The notes under the pieces: generated by a model
Seen by the model: only the letters and a program-made list of their open reading frames with translations
Told to the model about the DNA's origin: nothing
Database searches by the model: none
Source: Levilactobacillus humaensis
GTDB taxonomy: Bacteria; Bacillota; Bacilli; Lactobacillales; Lactobacillaceae
Length of the DNA stretch: 64,000 nucleotides
Assembly (NCBI RefSeq): GCF_024345185.1
Contig: NZ_BROB01000011.1
Location: 1 to 64,000 of the forward strand
Direction of reading: 5' to 3'
Made by a program: the position numbers and the translations under genes
Shown: positions 8,152-16,283 of the stretch, piece by piece
Layout: every line of letters begins with the position of its first letter
How positions within the stretch are numbered: position 1 is the first letter of the stretch

Positions 8152-8335
8152 TAGCCGGAGGAGGTCAGGGATGGAGCCAGCCGTGGCGGTAGCGTTAGAC
8201 CGAGTGGTTTTTCTCGGCCTTACACTACGGGCGACTTTGAAGACCCGCGCCCCTGGCGAGGCTTCAAATCGAGCGAGAAGCCCAAGGGGCTGAAGCGTCC
8301 CCACAGCAGGCGTAATCCCTGGCAGCCGCAGGCGG
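8152..8335 (+). repeat. Three-hairpin interspersed element, copy E
   Basis: Full-length single copy between two rightward genes, beyond the upstream terminator. Hairpin 1 has GTAG/CTAC where other copies have GTGG/CCAC, a compensatory change. The flanks 8064-8151 and 8336-8440 hold no gene; the latter probably contains the promoter of the downstream regulator. Confidence 0.9.
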
Positions 8336-8455
8336 CCTTTTCCAATTTGTTTTTACACATCACCATCACAAGGAAAGTTTTATTCCCGCCGGTTGTATGG
8401 TAAGATCTGAAGCATTAGAACGAATTGGCAAGTGCAGCATAAGGAGCTTTCGAAG

Positions 8456-9421
8456 ATGTTAACTATCCGTGATATTGCCGCTAAGGCGGGCGTGTCGGTC
8501 TCCACGGCCTCCCGGGCATTAAATAATAATCCACGTATCAGCGTGGCGACCCGTAAACGGATCCAGGCATTGGCTACGGCTGAAGGCTATCGGCCCAACT
8601 ATAATGCCAAAAATCTCACGGCGGGTGAGGCCAATACAGTGGGCGTTGTCTTTCCGACGGCCGACCACACTTTTTCTGAGAACCCGTTTTACATCGATCT
8701 GTTGCGCGGAATCAATACGGAACTGATGGAACGCCAGTATGTGCTGTCCGTGGCCATCAGCAAGACGGAAGACGAGCTCCTAGCCAACGTTAAGTCCATG
8801 GTGACGCAGGGGAAAATCAAACGGTTTATCTTGCTTTACGCCCATCGTACCGATCCCATCGCGGATTTTTTACGGCAGAATAAATTGCGGTTTGTGACGA
8901 TTGGTCAACCAGTCGATGACCCGACCGACCTTTTTGTTGATAACGACAACTTGAAGGCTGGCATTGGTGGGGCGTCCTATCTGCTGGATCAACTAGCTGT
9001 GACCCATCCCGTTTTCGTCGAATCCGCGCACGACTGGGCTTACGAACAGCAGCGACGTGAAGGCTATGAACGAATGACGGCCCAATTTAACGTGGAACCT
9101 CTCACGTGCAAGCTGGGCGACCTAGAGCAGGCCCGCTCATTCATCACGCGTCATCCCGAAATCAATGGGATTATGGCCACCGATGACTTCAATGCCATCG
9201 AATTTTATCGCTTGATTCGCGAGAGCAGCGGGGCCAGTCATTTCCCAATTGTAAGTTTTAACCGCTCTTTACCGGTAGGTTTGACCGATGCTGACCTGCA
9301 TTCAGTCGATCTTTATCCGGAAAAGATGGGGGCGGCCACGGTGACCTTGTTGTTCAGTGATCGCCAACCCTTGGAGTCGGCCACACCACGGCAAATTACA
9401 ATTCCTTATGAAATTAAATAA
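8456..9421 (+). CDS. malR: LacI-family transcriptional regulator, probable maltose operon repressor
   Basis: A 321-residue LacI/GalR regulator. The N-terminal helix-turn-helix and hinge (about 1-55; TIRDIAAKAGVSVSTASRAL) precede a periplasmic-binding-protein-like sensor domain (about 60-321). Start: the ATG at 8456 has AAGGAG nine bases upstream; an earlier in-frame start at 8432 lacks such a site. It lies directly upstream of a maltose transporter and maltose phosphorylase. A LacI-type dyad overlaps the -35 box of those genes, so control of them is the natural inference. The symbol is assigned by context and family. Confidence 0.85.
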   Translation: MLTIRDIAAKAGVSVSTASRALNNNPRISVATRKRIQALATAEGYRPNYNAKNLTAGEANTVGVVFPTADHTFSENPFYIDLLRGINTELMERQYVLSVAISKTEDELLANVKSMVTQGKIKRFILLYAHRTDPIADFLRQNKLRFVTIGQPVDDPTDLFVDNDNLKAGIGGASYLLDQLAVTHPVFVESAHDWAYEQQRREGYERMTAQFNVEPLTCKLGDLEQARSFITRHPEINGIMATDDFNAIEFYRLIRESSGASHFPIVSFNRSLPVGLTDADLHSVDLYPEKMGAATVTLLFSDRQPLESATPRQITIPYEIK

Positions 9422-9433
9422 ACGCTAGATGAT

Positions 9434-9462
9434 AGGCTGAGACAGGTGTCTCGGCCTTTTTT
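9434..9462 (+). terminator. Terminator of the LacI-family gene
   Basis: AGGCTGAGACA and TGTCTCGGCCT form an 11-bp stem with a two-base loop, followed by six T residues. Confidence 0.9.
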
Positions 9463-9545
9463 ATCGATAAAATTTGAAGAGACTTTCGCGCGTGAATGGA
9501 TCCCGAATTTGAAAATAAAGTGGCTCGTGGCGTGAAAAATAAAAT

Positions 9546-9586
9546 TTGCGCAAACGGTTGCATTAATTTGGAAGCGGTGCCATAAT
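9546..9586 (+). promoter_or_regulatory. Promoter and LacI-type operator of the maltose operon
   Basis: TTGCAT (9558-9563) and CATAAT (9581-9586) are 17 bp apart. A LacI/CcpA-type dyad, TTGCGCAAACGGTTGCAT (9546-9563), with the central CG typical of this regulator family, overlaps the -35 box. The position fits repression by the adjacent LacI-family protein. The site differs from the cre consensus at the flanking W and T positions, so CcpA binding is less certain. Confidence 0.75.
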
Positions 9587-9598
9587 GATGACAGCACT

Positions 9599-9632
9599 TA
9601 TTTTTCAATTGTGACTATTTTTCAATTGTAAC
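9599..9632 (+). repeat. Tandem 17-bp direct repeat in the maltose leader
   Basis: Two adjacent copies of a 17-bp unit (TATTTTTCAATTGTGAC, then the same with AAC at the end) match at 16 of 17 positions. They lie in the leader between the promoter and the transporter gene. Function unknown. Confidence 0.8.
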
Positions 9633-9656
9633 TAAAATTATGGGAGGCTTCAGGTT

Positions 9657-11021
9657 ATGGCAGATGAATCATTGACAGCGGCTGCGGCCAAAGCAAACAA
9701 TGGCTTGCCAACATTACCAGCAAGTACCATTTGGATGATTAATTTTGGGTATCTCGGGGTGCAAACCGCGTTTACCCTGCAAAGTTCACAGATGAGCCGG
9801 ATTTTTCAAACGATTGGGGCGGATCCGAACAGTTTAGGGTGGTTCTTCATCTTGCCACCACTGGCCGGACTGATCGTGCAACCCATCGTGGGGTATTATT
9901 CCGACAGAACTTGGTTGCCTAAATTAGGCGGTCGGCGGTTACCTTATCTGTTACTTGGAACGATCGTGGCGCTCATCGTCATGTGTCTGTTACCGAACTC
10001 TGGGAGTCTCGGCTTCGGGTACGCCTCGATGGCCGCACTGCTCTTTGGAGCGATTACGGTTGCCTTCCTGGACCTCTCGTCAAACGTGGCCATGCAACCA
10101 TTCAAAATGATGGTGGGGGACATGGTCAATGATGACCAGAAGAGTTACGCTTACGGAATCCAGAGCTTCTTATCCAACACGGGTGCCGTTGTCGCCGCTA
10201 TTCTCCCATTTCTCTTTGCGATGATTGGGATTGCCAACACCGCGGCTAAAGGGGTTGTGCCTGCTACGGTTAAGGTGGCCTTCTACGTTGGGGCTGTGCT
10301 GCTGGTGATTACCAGTCTCTTTACGATTTTCCGGGTGAAGGAATACGATCCAGACACCTATGCGAAGTATCATGGGATTGCCAAGGAAGACAATACGACC
10401 GGTGGTAACTGGTGGTCATTGCTTAAGTCGGCACCACGGGTCTTCTGGACCGTCACTTTAGTTCAATTTTTCTGCTGGATTGCCTTCCAATACCTGTGGA
10501 CCTACTCAGTTGGGGCCATTTCGGGTAACGTTTGGCACACGACCAATGCCGCTTCGGCAGGCTATCAAGCTGCCGGTAACTGGTATGGGGTCTTGGCAGC
10601 GGTTCAATCGATTGCAGCCGTCATTTGGTCCTACGTGTTAGCTAAGTTACCAAACGATCACCACAAATTGGGCTATGCCGGAAGCCTGGGCCTAGGGGCC
10701 TTAGGATTCGTATCGGTCTTCTTCATTCACAACCAATACGCCTTAATCGTAGCCTTTGTTCTGGTGGGGATCGCTTGGGCGGCAATGAATACCTACCCAC
10801 TGACAATGGTCACGAACGCCTTGTCCGGGGCTCACATGGGCACTTATTTGGGACTGTTCAACGGCTCCATCTGTTTACCACAAATTGTGGCTTCACTGGC
10901 TAGCTTCGCCTTGTTCCCACTCTTAGGGAAGGTTCAGGCCAACATGTTCATTCTGGCCGGCATTATCTTGGCCCTCGGAGCTGTTGCGGTCGGGGCAATT
11001 AAGGAAACTTACAAGGCTTAA
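9657..11021 (+). CDS. malT: SLC45/GPH-like MFS transporter, probable maltose permease
   Basis: A 454-residue major facilitator with about 12 membrane segments. The N-terminal region has the SLC45-type layout: NFGYLGVQTAFTLQSSQMSRIF, then a GYYSDRTW loop between segments 2 and 3. It is followed 47 bp later by maltose phosphorylase and preceded by a LacI-type repressor gene, so uptake of maltose at the cytoplasmic membrane is the expected role. The ATG follows a GGGAGG site. Transcription starts from the promoter at 9558-9586. Another alpha-glucoside as substrate cannot be excluded. Confidence 0.85.
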   Translation: MADESLTAAAAKANNGLPTLPASTIWMINFGYLGVQTAFTLQSSQMSRIFQTIGADPNSLGWFFILPPLAGLIVQPIVGYYSDRTWLPKLGGRRLPYLLLGTIVALIVMCLLPNSGSLGFGYASMAALLFGAITVAFLDLSSNVAMQPFKMMVGDMVNDDQKSYAYGIQSFLSNTGAVVAAILPFLFAMIGIANTAAKGVVPATVKVAFYVGAVLLVITSLFTIFRVKEYDPDTYAKYHGIAKEDNTTGGNWWSLLKSAPRVFWTVTLVQFFCWIAFQYLWTYSVGAISGNVWHTTNAASAGYQAAGNWYGVLAAVQSIAAVIWSYVLAKLPNDHHKLGYAGSLGLGALGFVSVFFIHNQYALIVAFVLVGIAWAAMNTYPLTMVTNALSGAHMGTYLGLFNGSICLPQIVASLASFALFPLLGKVQANMFILAGIILALGAVAVGAIKETYKA

Positions 11022-11068
11022 TCAGATGTTTAAAAAATGAAATGATTTATAAAAAGGAGCGTTCGGCA

Positions 11069-13324
11069 ATGAAACGAATTTTTGAAGTCCAACCATGGCA
11101 TGTCATCACCCATACCTTTGACCCGCAAAACAAGCGACTACAGGAATCAATGACGAGCCTGGGAAATGGTTACATGGGGATGCGGGGCAACTTTGAGGAA
11201 GGCTACAGTGGTGACACGCTGCAAGGCATCTACCTCGGGGGTGTTTGGTATCCGGATAAGACGCGAGTGGGTTGGTGGAAGAACGGCTATCCGAAATATT
11301 TTGGAAAAGTTGTCAATGCCGTCAATTTCATGAAGTTACCGATCGAAATTAATGGCGAAGCCGTTGATCTGGCAAAAGACAACATTAGCGATTTCACCTT
11401 AGACCTGGACATGCAACACGGCACGTTGACTCGGTCATTTGTTGTGGAGCGCGGGGCAACTCGGGTGAACTTGATTTTCGAGCGCTTCCTGAGTGTTAGC
11501 CAGCGCGAACTTGCCGTGCAACGGGTGACGGCGAAGAACCTGGGAACCGATGCGGTAACCCTGACGCTCAAACCCGGAATTGACGGCAACGTCAAGAATG
11601 AAGAAGCCAATTACGACGAACGCTTCTGGGATATTCTGGCCACCGACCAGCAGGCCGATCAAGGCAGTGTTATTGCCAAAACGACCCCTAATCCATTCGG
11701 TACGCCGCAGTTTACTTCGGGGATGGAAATGCGCGTGGTGACCGCCTTAAAGCCAGTGACCATTGCCCAACCTAACGACCAGGCGGTAGCCGCGGCTTAT
11801 ACCGGTGAACTGGCACCTAATGCCACGACACAGTTGGAAAAGCGGGTCATCGTGGTGACCTCACGGGACTACGCTGATGTTTCCGCACTGACCACGGCGA
11901 TGCACCAACTGAGTGATCACGTGGCTCTGGAAAGCTATGATGAGTTGCTGGCCATGCATGAGACCGTTTGGGCCGACCGCTGGACTAAATCTGACGTTCA
12001 GATTCAAGGGGATGACGAGTCGCAACAGGGGATTCGCTTCAACCTCTTCCAACTGTTCTCGACCTACTATGGGGAAGATTCACGTTTGAATATCGGACCA
12101 AAAGGGTTCACGGGGGAAAAGTACGGTGGCGCCACATATTGGGACACCGAAGCCTTCGCCGTTCCGGTTTATCTGGGCATTACGAATCCAGAAGTGACGC
12201 GAAATCTCTTGATGTATCGATACAAGCAACTCGATGGGGCTTACATCAATGCCCAACAACAAGGACTTAAGGGCGCCTTATTCCCAATGGTGACGTTCGA
12301 TGGGATCGAATGCCACAACGAGTGGGAAATCACCTTTGAAGAAATTCACCGTAACGGGGACATTGCCTTCGCTATTTACAACTACACTCGCTACACTGGC
12401 GATACCTCTTACGTGCTGCATGAAGGTGCCAAGGTACTGACCGAGATTTCACGGTTCTGGGCTGACCGAGTTCACTTCAGTCAACGCAAGGGTCAGTACA
12501 TGATTCACGGGGTTACCGGTGCCGATGAATATGAAAATAACGTCGACAACAACTGGGACACCAACATGTTGGCCCAGTGGACCTTACGCTATACCTTAGA
12601 AATCTTAGGCCAAGTCGATGCACAAACCGCAACAAAACTCGGTGTGACGCCGGCCGAGAAGACCAAGTGGCAAGATATCATCGATCGGATGTATCTGCCA
12701 TACGACAAGGATCTCAATATTTTCGTGCAACACGATGGGTTCCTCGATAAGGATCTTCAGCCGGTCAGTGCCATTCCAGCAGATCAACGGCCAATCAATC
12801 AACACTGGTCCTGGGATAAGATTCTGCGCTCACCTTACATCAAGCAAGGTGATGTGCTCCAAGGAATCTGGGACTTTATTGACGACTATACCCCAGAACA
12901 GAAGAAGGCTAATTTCGATTTCTACGAACCGCTCACGGTACATGAGTCTAGTCTGTCACCGGCCATTCACGCGGTGCTTGCGGCCGACCTACACTACGAG
13001 GATAAGGCCGTGGAACTCTACGAACGGACGGCCCGACTGGATCTGGACAACTACAACAATGACACCAAGGATGGCCTTCACATCACGGCCATGACCGGTG
13101 GCTGGATCGCGGTTGTTCAAGGCTTCGCCGGTATGCGGGTTCGGGATGGTCACTTACACTTTGCGCCATTCCTGCCTAAGAAATGGTCACGCTACTCCTT
13201 CCGGCAGGTCTTCAGAGGTCGGCTGATCGAGGTTAGTGTCGATGGTAGTGGGTCACACTTCAAATTACTCAGTGGGGAACTTTTGACTATCGACGTCGCA
13301 GGAAAATCCGTTACCGTTAAATAA
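11069..13324 (+). CDS. mapA: Maltose phosphorylase (GH65)
   Basis: A 751-residue inverting GH65 glycoside phosphorylase. It converts maltose and phosphate to beta-glucose 1-phosphate and glucose in the cytoplasm. The family layout is visible: an N-terminal beta-sandwich (about 1-270), an (alpha/alpha)6 catalytic barrel (about 320-670) and C-terminal sheets. Glu487 in the segment GADEYENNVDNN falls at exactly the number I recall for the general acid of the L. brevis enzyme. The ATG at 11069 has AAAGGAG upstream; the ATG at 11042 is weaker. It is co-transcribed with the transporter. No beta-phosphoglucomutase gene follows; the next feature is a repeat 14 bp after the stop. Confidence 0.93.
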   Translation: MKRIFEVQPWHVITHTFDPQNKRLQESMTSLGNGYMGMRGNFEEGYSGDTLQGIYLGGVWYPDKTRVGWWKNGYPKYFGKVVNAVNFMKLPIEINGEAVDLAKDNISDFTLDLDMQHGTLTRSFVVERGATRVNLIFERFLSVSQRELAVQRVTAKNLGTDAVTLTLKPGIDGNVKNEEANYDERFWDILATDQQADQGSVIAKTTPNPFGTPQFTSGMEMRVVTALKPVTIAQPNDQAVAAAYTGELAPNATTQLEKRVIVVTSRDYADVSALTTAMHQLSDHVALESYDELLAMHETVWADRWTKSDVQIQGDDESQQGIRFNLFQLFSTYYGEDSRLNIGPKGFTGEKYGGATYWDTEAFAVPVYLGITNPEVTRNLLMYRYKQLDGAYINAQQQGLKGALFPMVTFDGIECHNEWEITFEEIHRNGDIAFAIYNYTRYTGDTSYVLHEGAKVLTEISRFWADRVHFSQRKGQYMIHGVTGADEYENNVDNNWDTNMLAQWTLRYTLEILGQVDAQTATKLGVTPAEKTKWQDIIDRMYLPYDKDLNIFVQHDGFLDKDLQPVSAIPADQRPINQHWSWDKILRSPYIKQGDVLQGIWDFIDDYTPEQKKANFDFYEPLTVHESSLSPAIHAVLAADLHYEDKAVELYERTARLDLDNYNNDTKDGLHITAMTGGWIAVVQGFAGMRVRDGHLHFAPFLPKKWSRYSFRQVFRGRLIEVSVDGSGSHFKLLSGELLTIDVAGKSVTVK

Positions 13325-13337
13325 GTTCGGATTGGTA

Positions 13338-13526
13338 GCCTGCGGCTGCCAGGGGTTACGCCTGCTGTGGGGACCGCCTGCAGCCAAAGGGCGGGCTTCC
13401 GGCTCACTTGGAAGCCACGCTGAGAAGCACGAGTCTCCCAAGTCGTCCCAGGCTGTAAGGCCGAGAAAACCGCTCGGTCTAACAGGCCTCGTCACGGCTG
13501 GCTCCACCCCTGGCTTCCTCCGGCTA
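13338..13526 (-). repeat. Three-hairpin interspersed element, copy F (reverse)
   Basis: Full-length reverse copy starting 14 bp after the stop of the maltose phosphorylase gene. It would be transcribed as the 3' UTR of the maltose operon. Hairpin 2 is more divergent than in other copies (tggaagccacgctgagaag). It is the left partner of a head-to-head pair with the copy at 13846-14028. Confidence 0.88.
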
Positions 13527-13635
13527 AGGTTGCGTTTTTAAGGCAATCGTAGCAGAGTCCAAAGTCTGGCAATTAGACGAATGCCGATCTCAGAGTCACG
13601 GCGATTCTAATCTGCTTCTGATTAACGAGAAATTT

Positions 13636-13690
13636 AAAAATGGCGTCATAACAGTATCCATTTGGATAGCTGCTATGACGCCATTTGTTT
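13636..13690. terminator. Bidirectional terminator-like hairpin between paired elements
   Basis: AAATGGCGTCATA (13638-13650) pairs perfectly with TATGACGCCATTT (13674-13686), and an inner TATCC/GGATA stem extends it. T-rich flanks lie on both strands. It sits between convergent units, so it probably ends the maltose transcript and perhaps the opposing one. Nothing else was seen in the 319-bp spacer 13527-13845. Confidence 0.75.
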
Positions 13691-13845
13691 TATTTGTTTT
13701 GGTTTAGGCTTTTTGATTCAAGTTTGGCCAGCCACTGACTGTGACTGGGCTTGCCAGCACACGGCAAGTATCAGCCAGGATCTTGGTCTTAACCGCTTGA
13801 TGGAATCGAGACGCTTAAGCTCGCCGTAATTGTCGTGGACGATCC

Positions 13846-14028
13846 TAGCCGGAGGAGGTCAGGGATGGAGCCGGCCGTGGAGGTGGCGTTAGACCGAGTG
13901 TTCTTCTCGGCCTTACACCACGGGCGACTTTGAAGACCCGTGCCCCTGACGGGGCTTCAAATCGAGCGAGAAGCCCCAAGGGCTGAAGCGTCCCCACAGC
14001 AGGCGGAATCCCTGACAGCCGCAGGCGG
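13846..14028 (+). repeat. Three-hairpin interspersed element, copy G
   Basis: Full-length forward copy. Hairpin 2 reads CCCGT/ACGGG, compensatory relative to CCCGC/GCGGG at 20812-20994. It ends 22 bp from the stop codon of the leftward gene at 14051, mirroring copy F, which abuts the stop of the rightward operon. Confidence 0.9.
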
Positions 14029-14050
14029 CAAATTTATCACAGACTGCAGT

Positions 14051-14488
14051 CTAAAGGTCGCTAGGCATCTGCTGTTGCTGAGCCGTCTTTTGCCGTGCTA
14101 ATGGTGTCTTGTCCTGCCAGTACGTCAGCCATTCACCACTGATGGTGAGGCTTTCCAATTCAAGCTGATCCTTGACCAGCAACGTGTCTTCCAAGCGTTG
14201 CTTGAAGGTAGTGATGAGGCTGCCGAAGATGTTCAAGTTAGCGGATAAATTCCCACCTTGTTGGTGACTCAACTGGTCTCTGAATTCCTTACGAATGTTA
14301 TCTTCCAACGTCCGTAATTCACGTTCCTTTTGTCGAGCTAAACGCGGTTGGTTACTCGTATCAAAGGTGATAGCGGGGCTCACGCCCACGAACTGAGCGT
14401 GAATCTTGGGGGTATCGATACCATAAGGGGCATCGTCACCGCCACCAAAAATGTCAAATTCTCGAATTACTGATAAAACCTCTGTCAT
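14051..14488 (-). CDS. Hypothetical protein, 145 residues
   Basis: Not recognised. Soluble, with no signal peptide or membrane segment. A glycine/aspartate-rich motif FGGGDDAPYG lies near residue 16. A charged helical region follows (about 45-100, QPRLARQKERELRTLEDNIRK), then a Gln-rich C-terminus. The longer frame begins at 14545, but the ATG at 14488 has GAAGGAG at good spacing. It lies downstream of rpsN on the same strand, after the rpsN terminator. The upstream gap is short, so it either has its own promoter there or relies on read-through. I cannot assign a function. Confidence 0.7.
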   Translation of the reverse strand: MTEVLSVIREFDIFGGGDDAPYGIDTPKIHAQFVGVSPAITFDTSNQPRLARQKERELRTLEDNIRKEFRDQLSHQQGGNLSANLNIFGSLITTFKQRLEDTLLVKDQLELESLTISGEWLTYWQDKTPLARQKTAQQQQMPSDL

Positions 14489-14565
14489 GCTAAACGCTCC
14501 TTCATTATTTGGGGATAGCCGATTGGTCCGACCCCAATAAATCAAACTATCTCAAGTTTAGGTCA

Positions 14566-14612
14566 CGAAAAAACCCACGTCAAACGAAGCCGCGGGCAGG
14601 GTTGACGTGGGT
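14566..14612 (-). terminator. Terminator of rpsN
   Basis: Read leftward, ACCCACGTCAA pairs with TTGACGTGGGT (11 bp), followed by six T residues. Confidence 0.92.
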
Positions 14613-14635
14613 GCAAGTTTTAAGTTTTAGGGAAA

Positions 14636-14905
14636 CTACCAGCTAGCTTTCTTCACACCGGGAATCTGACCGGCATGGGCTAGTTGACGGAAGTTCAACC
14701 GAGACATCCCGAACTTACGCATGTAGGCGTGAGGACGGCCGTCCAGGTGGTCACGATGATGCATCCGAGTAGGGGAAGCATCACGGGGCAGTAAGGCCAG
14801 TGCGGCGTAGTCACCGGCGGCCTTGAGTTCTGCTCGGCGGTCTGCGTACTTGGCGACAGTAGCCGCGATACGGTTTGCCTTAGCAATCTTAGACTTTTTA
14901 GCCAT
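14636..14905 (-). CDS. rpsN: 30S ribosomal protein S14, zinc-independent form
   Basis: An 89-residue S14 of the long form that lacks the CxxC zinc ribbon of the short S14Z type. Recognisable segments are [11 protein letters not shown] at the N-terminus, LPRDASPTR in the middle, and the [28 protein letters not shown]-terminal region. It binds 16S rRNA in the small-subunit head. In many Firmicutes this form is an alternative paralogue that replaces the zinc-containing one under zinc limitation. The Zur-like box just upstream supports that role here. The ATG follows AGGAGG. It is a single gene with its own strong terminator, outside the main ribosomal operons. Confidence 0.95.
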   Translation of the reverse strand: MAKKSKIAKANRIAATVAKYADRRAELKAAGDYAALALLPRDASPTRMHHRDHLDGRPHAYMRKFGMSRLNFRQLAHAGQIPGVKKASW

Positions 14906-14927
14906 GAATAAAGGGTCCTCCTTTCTT

Positions 14928-14948
14928 AAATGATAATAATTACGTTTT
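14928..14948 (-). promoter_or_regulatory. Zur-like box upstream of rpsN
   Basis: Read leftward, the 15-base core ACGTAATTATTATCA matches the Bacillus Zur core TCGTAATNATTACGA at 11 of 14 defined positions, with AAA and TTT flanks on each side. It lies directly before the ribosome site of the zinc-independent S14 gene, where binding would block transcription when zinc is plentiful. Confidence 0.7.
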
Positions 14949-14995
14949 ATAAATTTATCATAGAAAGATGGGCCCTGTCAACGATGGCGACTCAC

Positions 14996-16027
14996 CTAAT
15001 AACTGAGGTCGTAGGTGATCTGATAAGTCCGGGTTTCACCGGCTGGCAGACTGACGTCACAGAATTCGGGATGGTTGGGTGAATCTGGCAAGCTCTGCGG
15101 TTCCAAGGCTAGGCCCATGTAAGGCTGACCGGGGCCCGTAGCGAGCTTCATCTGCGAGGTAAAGGAGTTGGCCGTGAAGACCACGAGACCATTTCTAGCG
15201 GACTTGATGGTGACACTGCGTTTCGATAGCGGGTCACTGAGTTCCGCAATGGTTTGGTCAGCGGCGGGAACGACGTGATAAACGTCATCGATGCCCTGTT
15301 CCGGAATCGTTTGGAGACCCCGAATGGCACTTCCCAAGTACTGGCCGTTCGCAAAGTCATATGGTGTGCCGGCGGTTGAGAGATATTGACCGGTAGGAAG
15401 CTTTTCAGCGTCCAGTTCCAGTCGTTCTTGACTATTAATCTGTAAGGTTTGGCCCGCAATCAATTGGTCTTCGCCCAGATTGAAATAAACGTGTTGCGTG
15501 GGATTGAACAGGGTATCCGCCGTGCTAGTGGCGGTGTAGGTCAAGGTGACACTATCTTCATTAGTCAACGTATAGGTAAGGCGTACCGCGAGATCGCCGG
15601 GGAAGGAATCTTCGGAACTCTTAAAGGTATGGGTGAAAATGATCTGGGGTGCCTGTGGATCACTGGTGTCCAATTGGCCATCCCAGTTCACGGTGTTGAA
15701 GCCGTGAGGACCCCCGTGGAGGGTGTTGTGGCCTTCGTTAGTATCAACCTGATAGGTGTGACCATTGAGGGGAAACTTCCCGCCGGAGATCCGGCCACCG
15801 GTTCGGCCGATGCTCATGCCAACGTAGAACGGATTATCAAGATAATCGGCCATCCTGTGGTAAGATAACACCAAGTTCTTCTCGCCGTTAGCAGTGGGTA
15901 CGGACAACGTGTGAAGCGTAGCCCCCCAACTGAGAACGGCTAATTTTACGCCATGATCATTTTCAATGACGTAGCGGGTCACGACCTGATTTTGATAAGT
16001 ATCCCAATTTTTCGTTGCGGTCTGCAT
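14996..16027 (-). CDS. galM: Aldose 1-epimerase
   Basis: A 343-residue mutarotase that interconverts alpha and beta anomers of aldoses such as glucose and galactose in the cytoplasm. The beta-sandwich family signature segments are present: GRTGGRISGGKF, the catalytic-His region HNTLHGGPHGFN (about residue 95) and the ALEPQSLPDSPNHPEF region near the end, with the catalytic Glu. The ATG at 16027 has GGGGA upstream; the frame extends two codons further to a TTG. In a maltose-phosphorylase organism it would help channel anomers, but it is not in the maltose operon. It is divergent from the hydrolase gene. Confidence 0.92.
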   Translation of the reverse strand: MQTATKNWDTYQNQVVTRYVIENDHGVKLAVLSWGATLHTLSVPTANGEKNLVLSYHRMADYLDNPFYVGMSIGRTGGRISGGKFPLNGHTYQVDTNEGHNTLHGGPHGFNTVNWDGQLDTSDPQAPQIIFTHTFKSSEDSFPGDLAVRLTYTLTNEDSVTLTYTATSTADTLFNPTQHVYFNLGEDQLIAGQTLQINSQERLELDAEKLPTGQYLSTAGTPYDFANGQYLGSAIRGLQTIPEQGIDDVYHVVPAADQTIAELSDPLSKRSVTIKSARNGLVVFTANSFTSQMKLATGPGQPYMGLALEPQSLPDSPNHPEFCDVSLPAGETRTYQITYDLSY

Positions 16028-16229
16028 GAGCAAGTCCCCGTTTCTGATTTTTTGAATTAAGCGGTTTCATTTTCTTCTATTTTATGGGTTTGACTGGTTG
16101 ATTGTCAAACGATGTTCACGCGGACCCCGCGATTTGACGGGGATGTGGCCAAGGGGGATGGTGAACTTGGACGGGGGTTATCGTCAGAAATGGCGACTAG
16201 CAAAAATAATTAAGTACGCCAATTTTAAC

Positions 16230-16258
16230 TTGTACGCAATCAAAAGAACTGGCATAAT
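16230..16258 (+). promoter_or_regulatory. Promoter of the DUF915-type hydrolase gene
   Basis: TTGTAC (16230-16235) and CATAAT (16253-16258), 17 bp apart, 25 bp before the start codon. Confidence 0.65.
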
Positions 16259-16283
16259 GGATTAGTTTAAGGGGGAAGTAATC

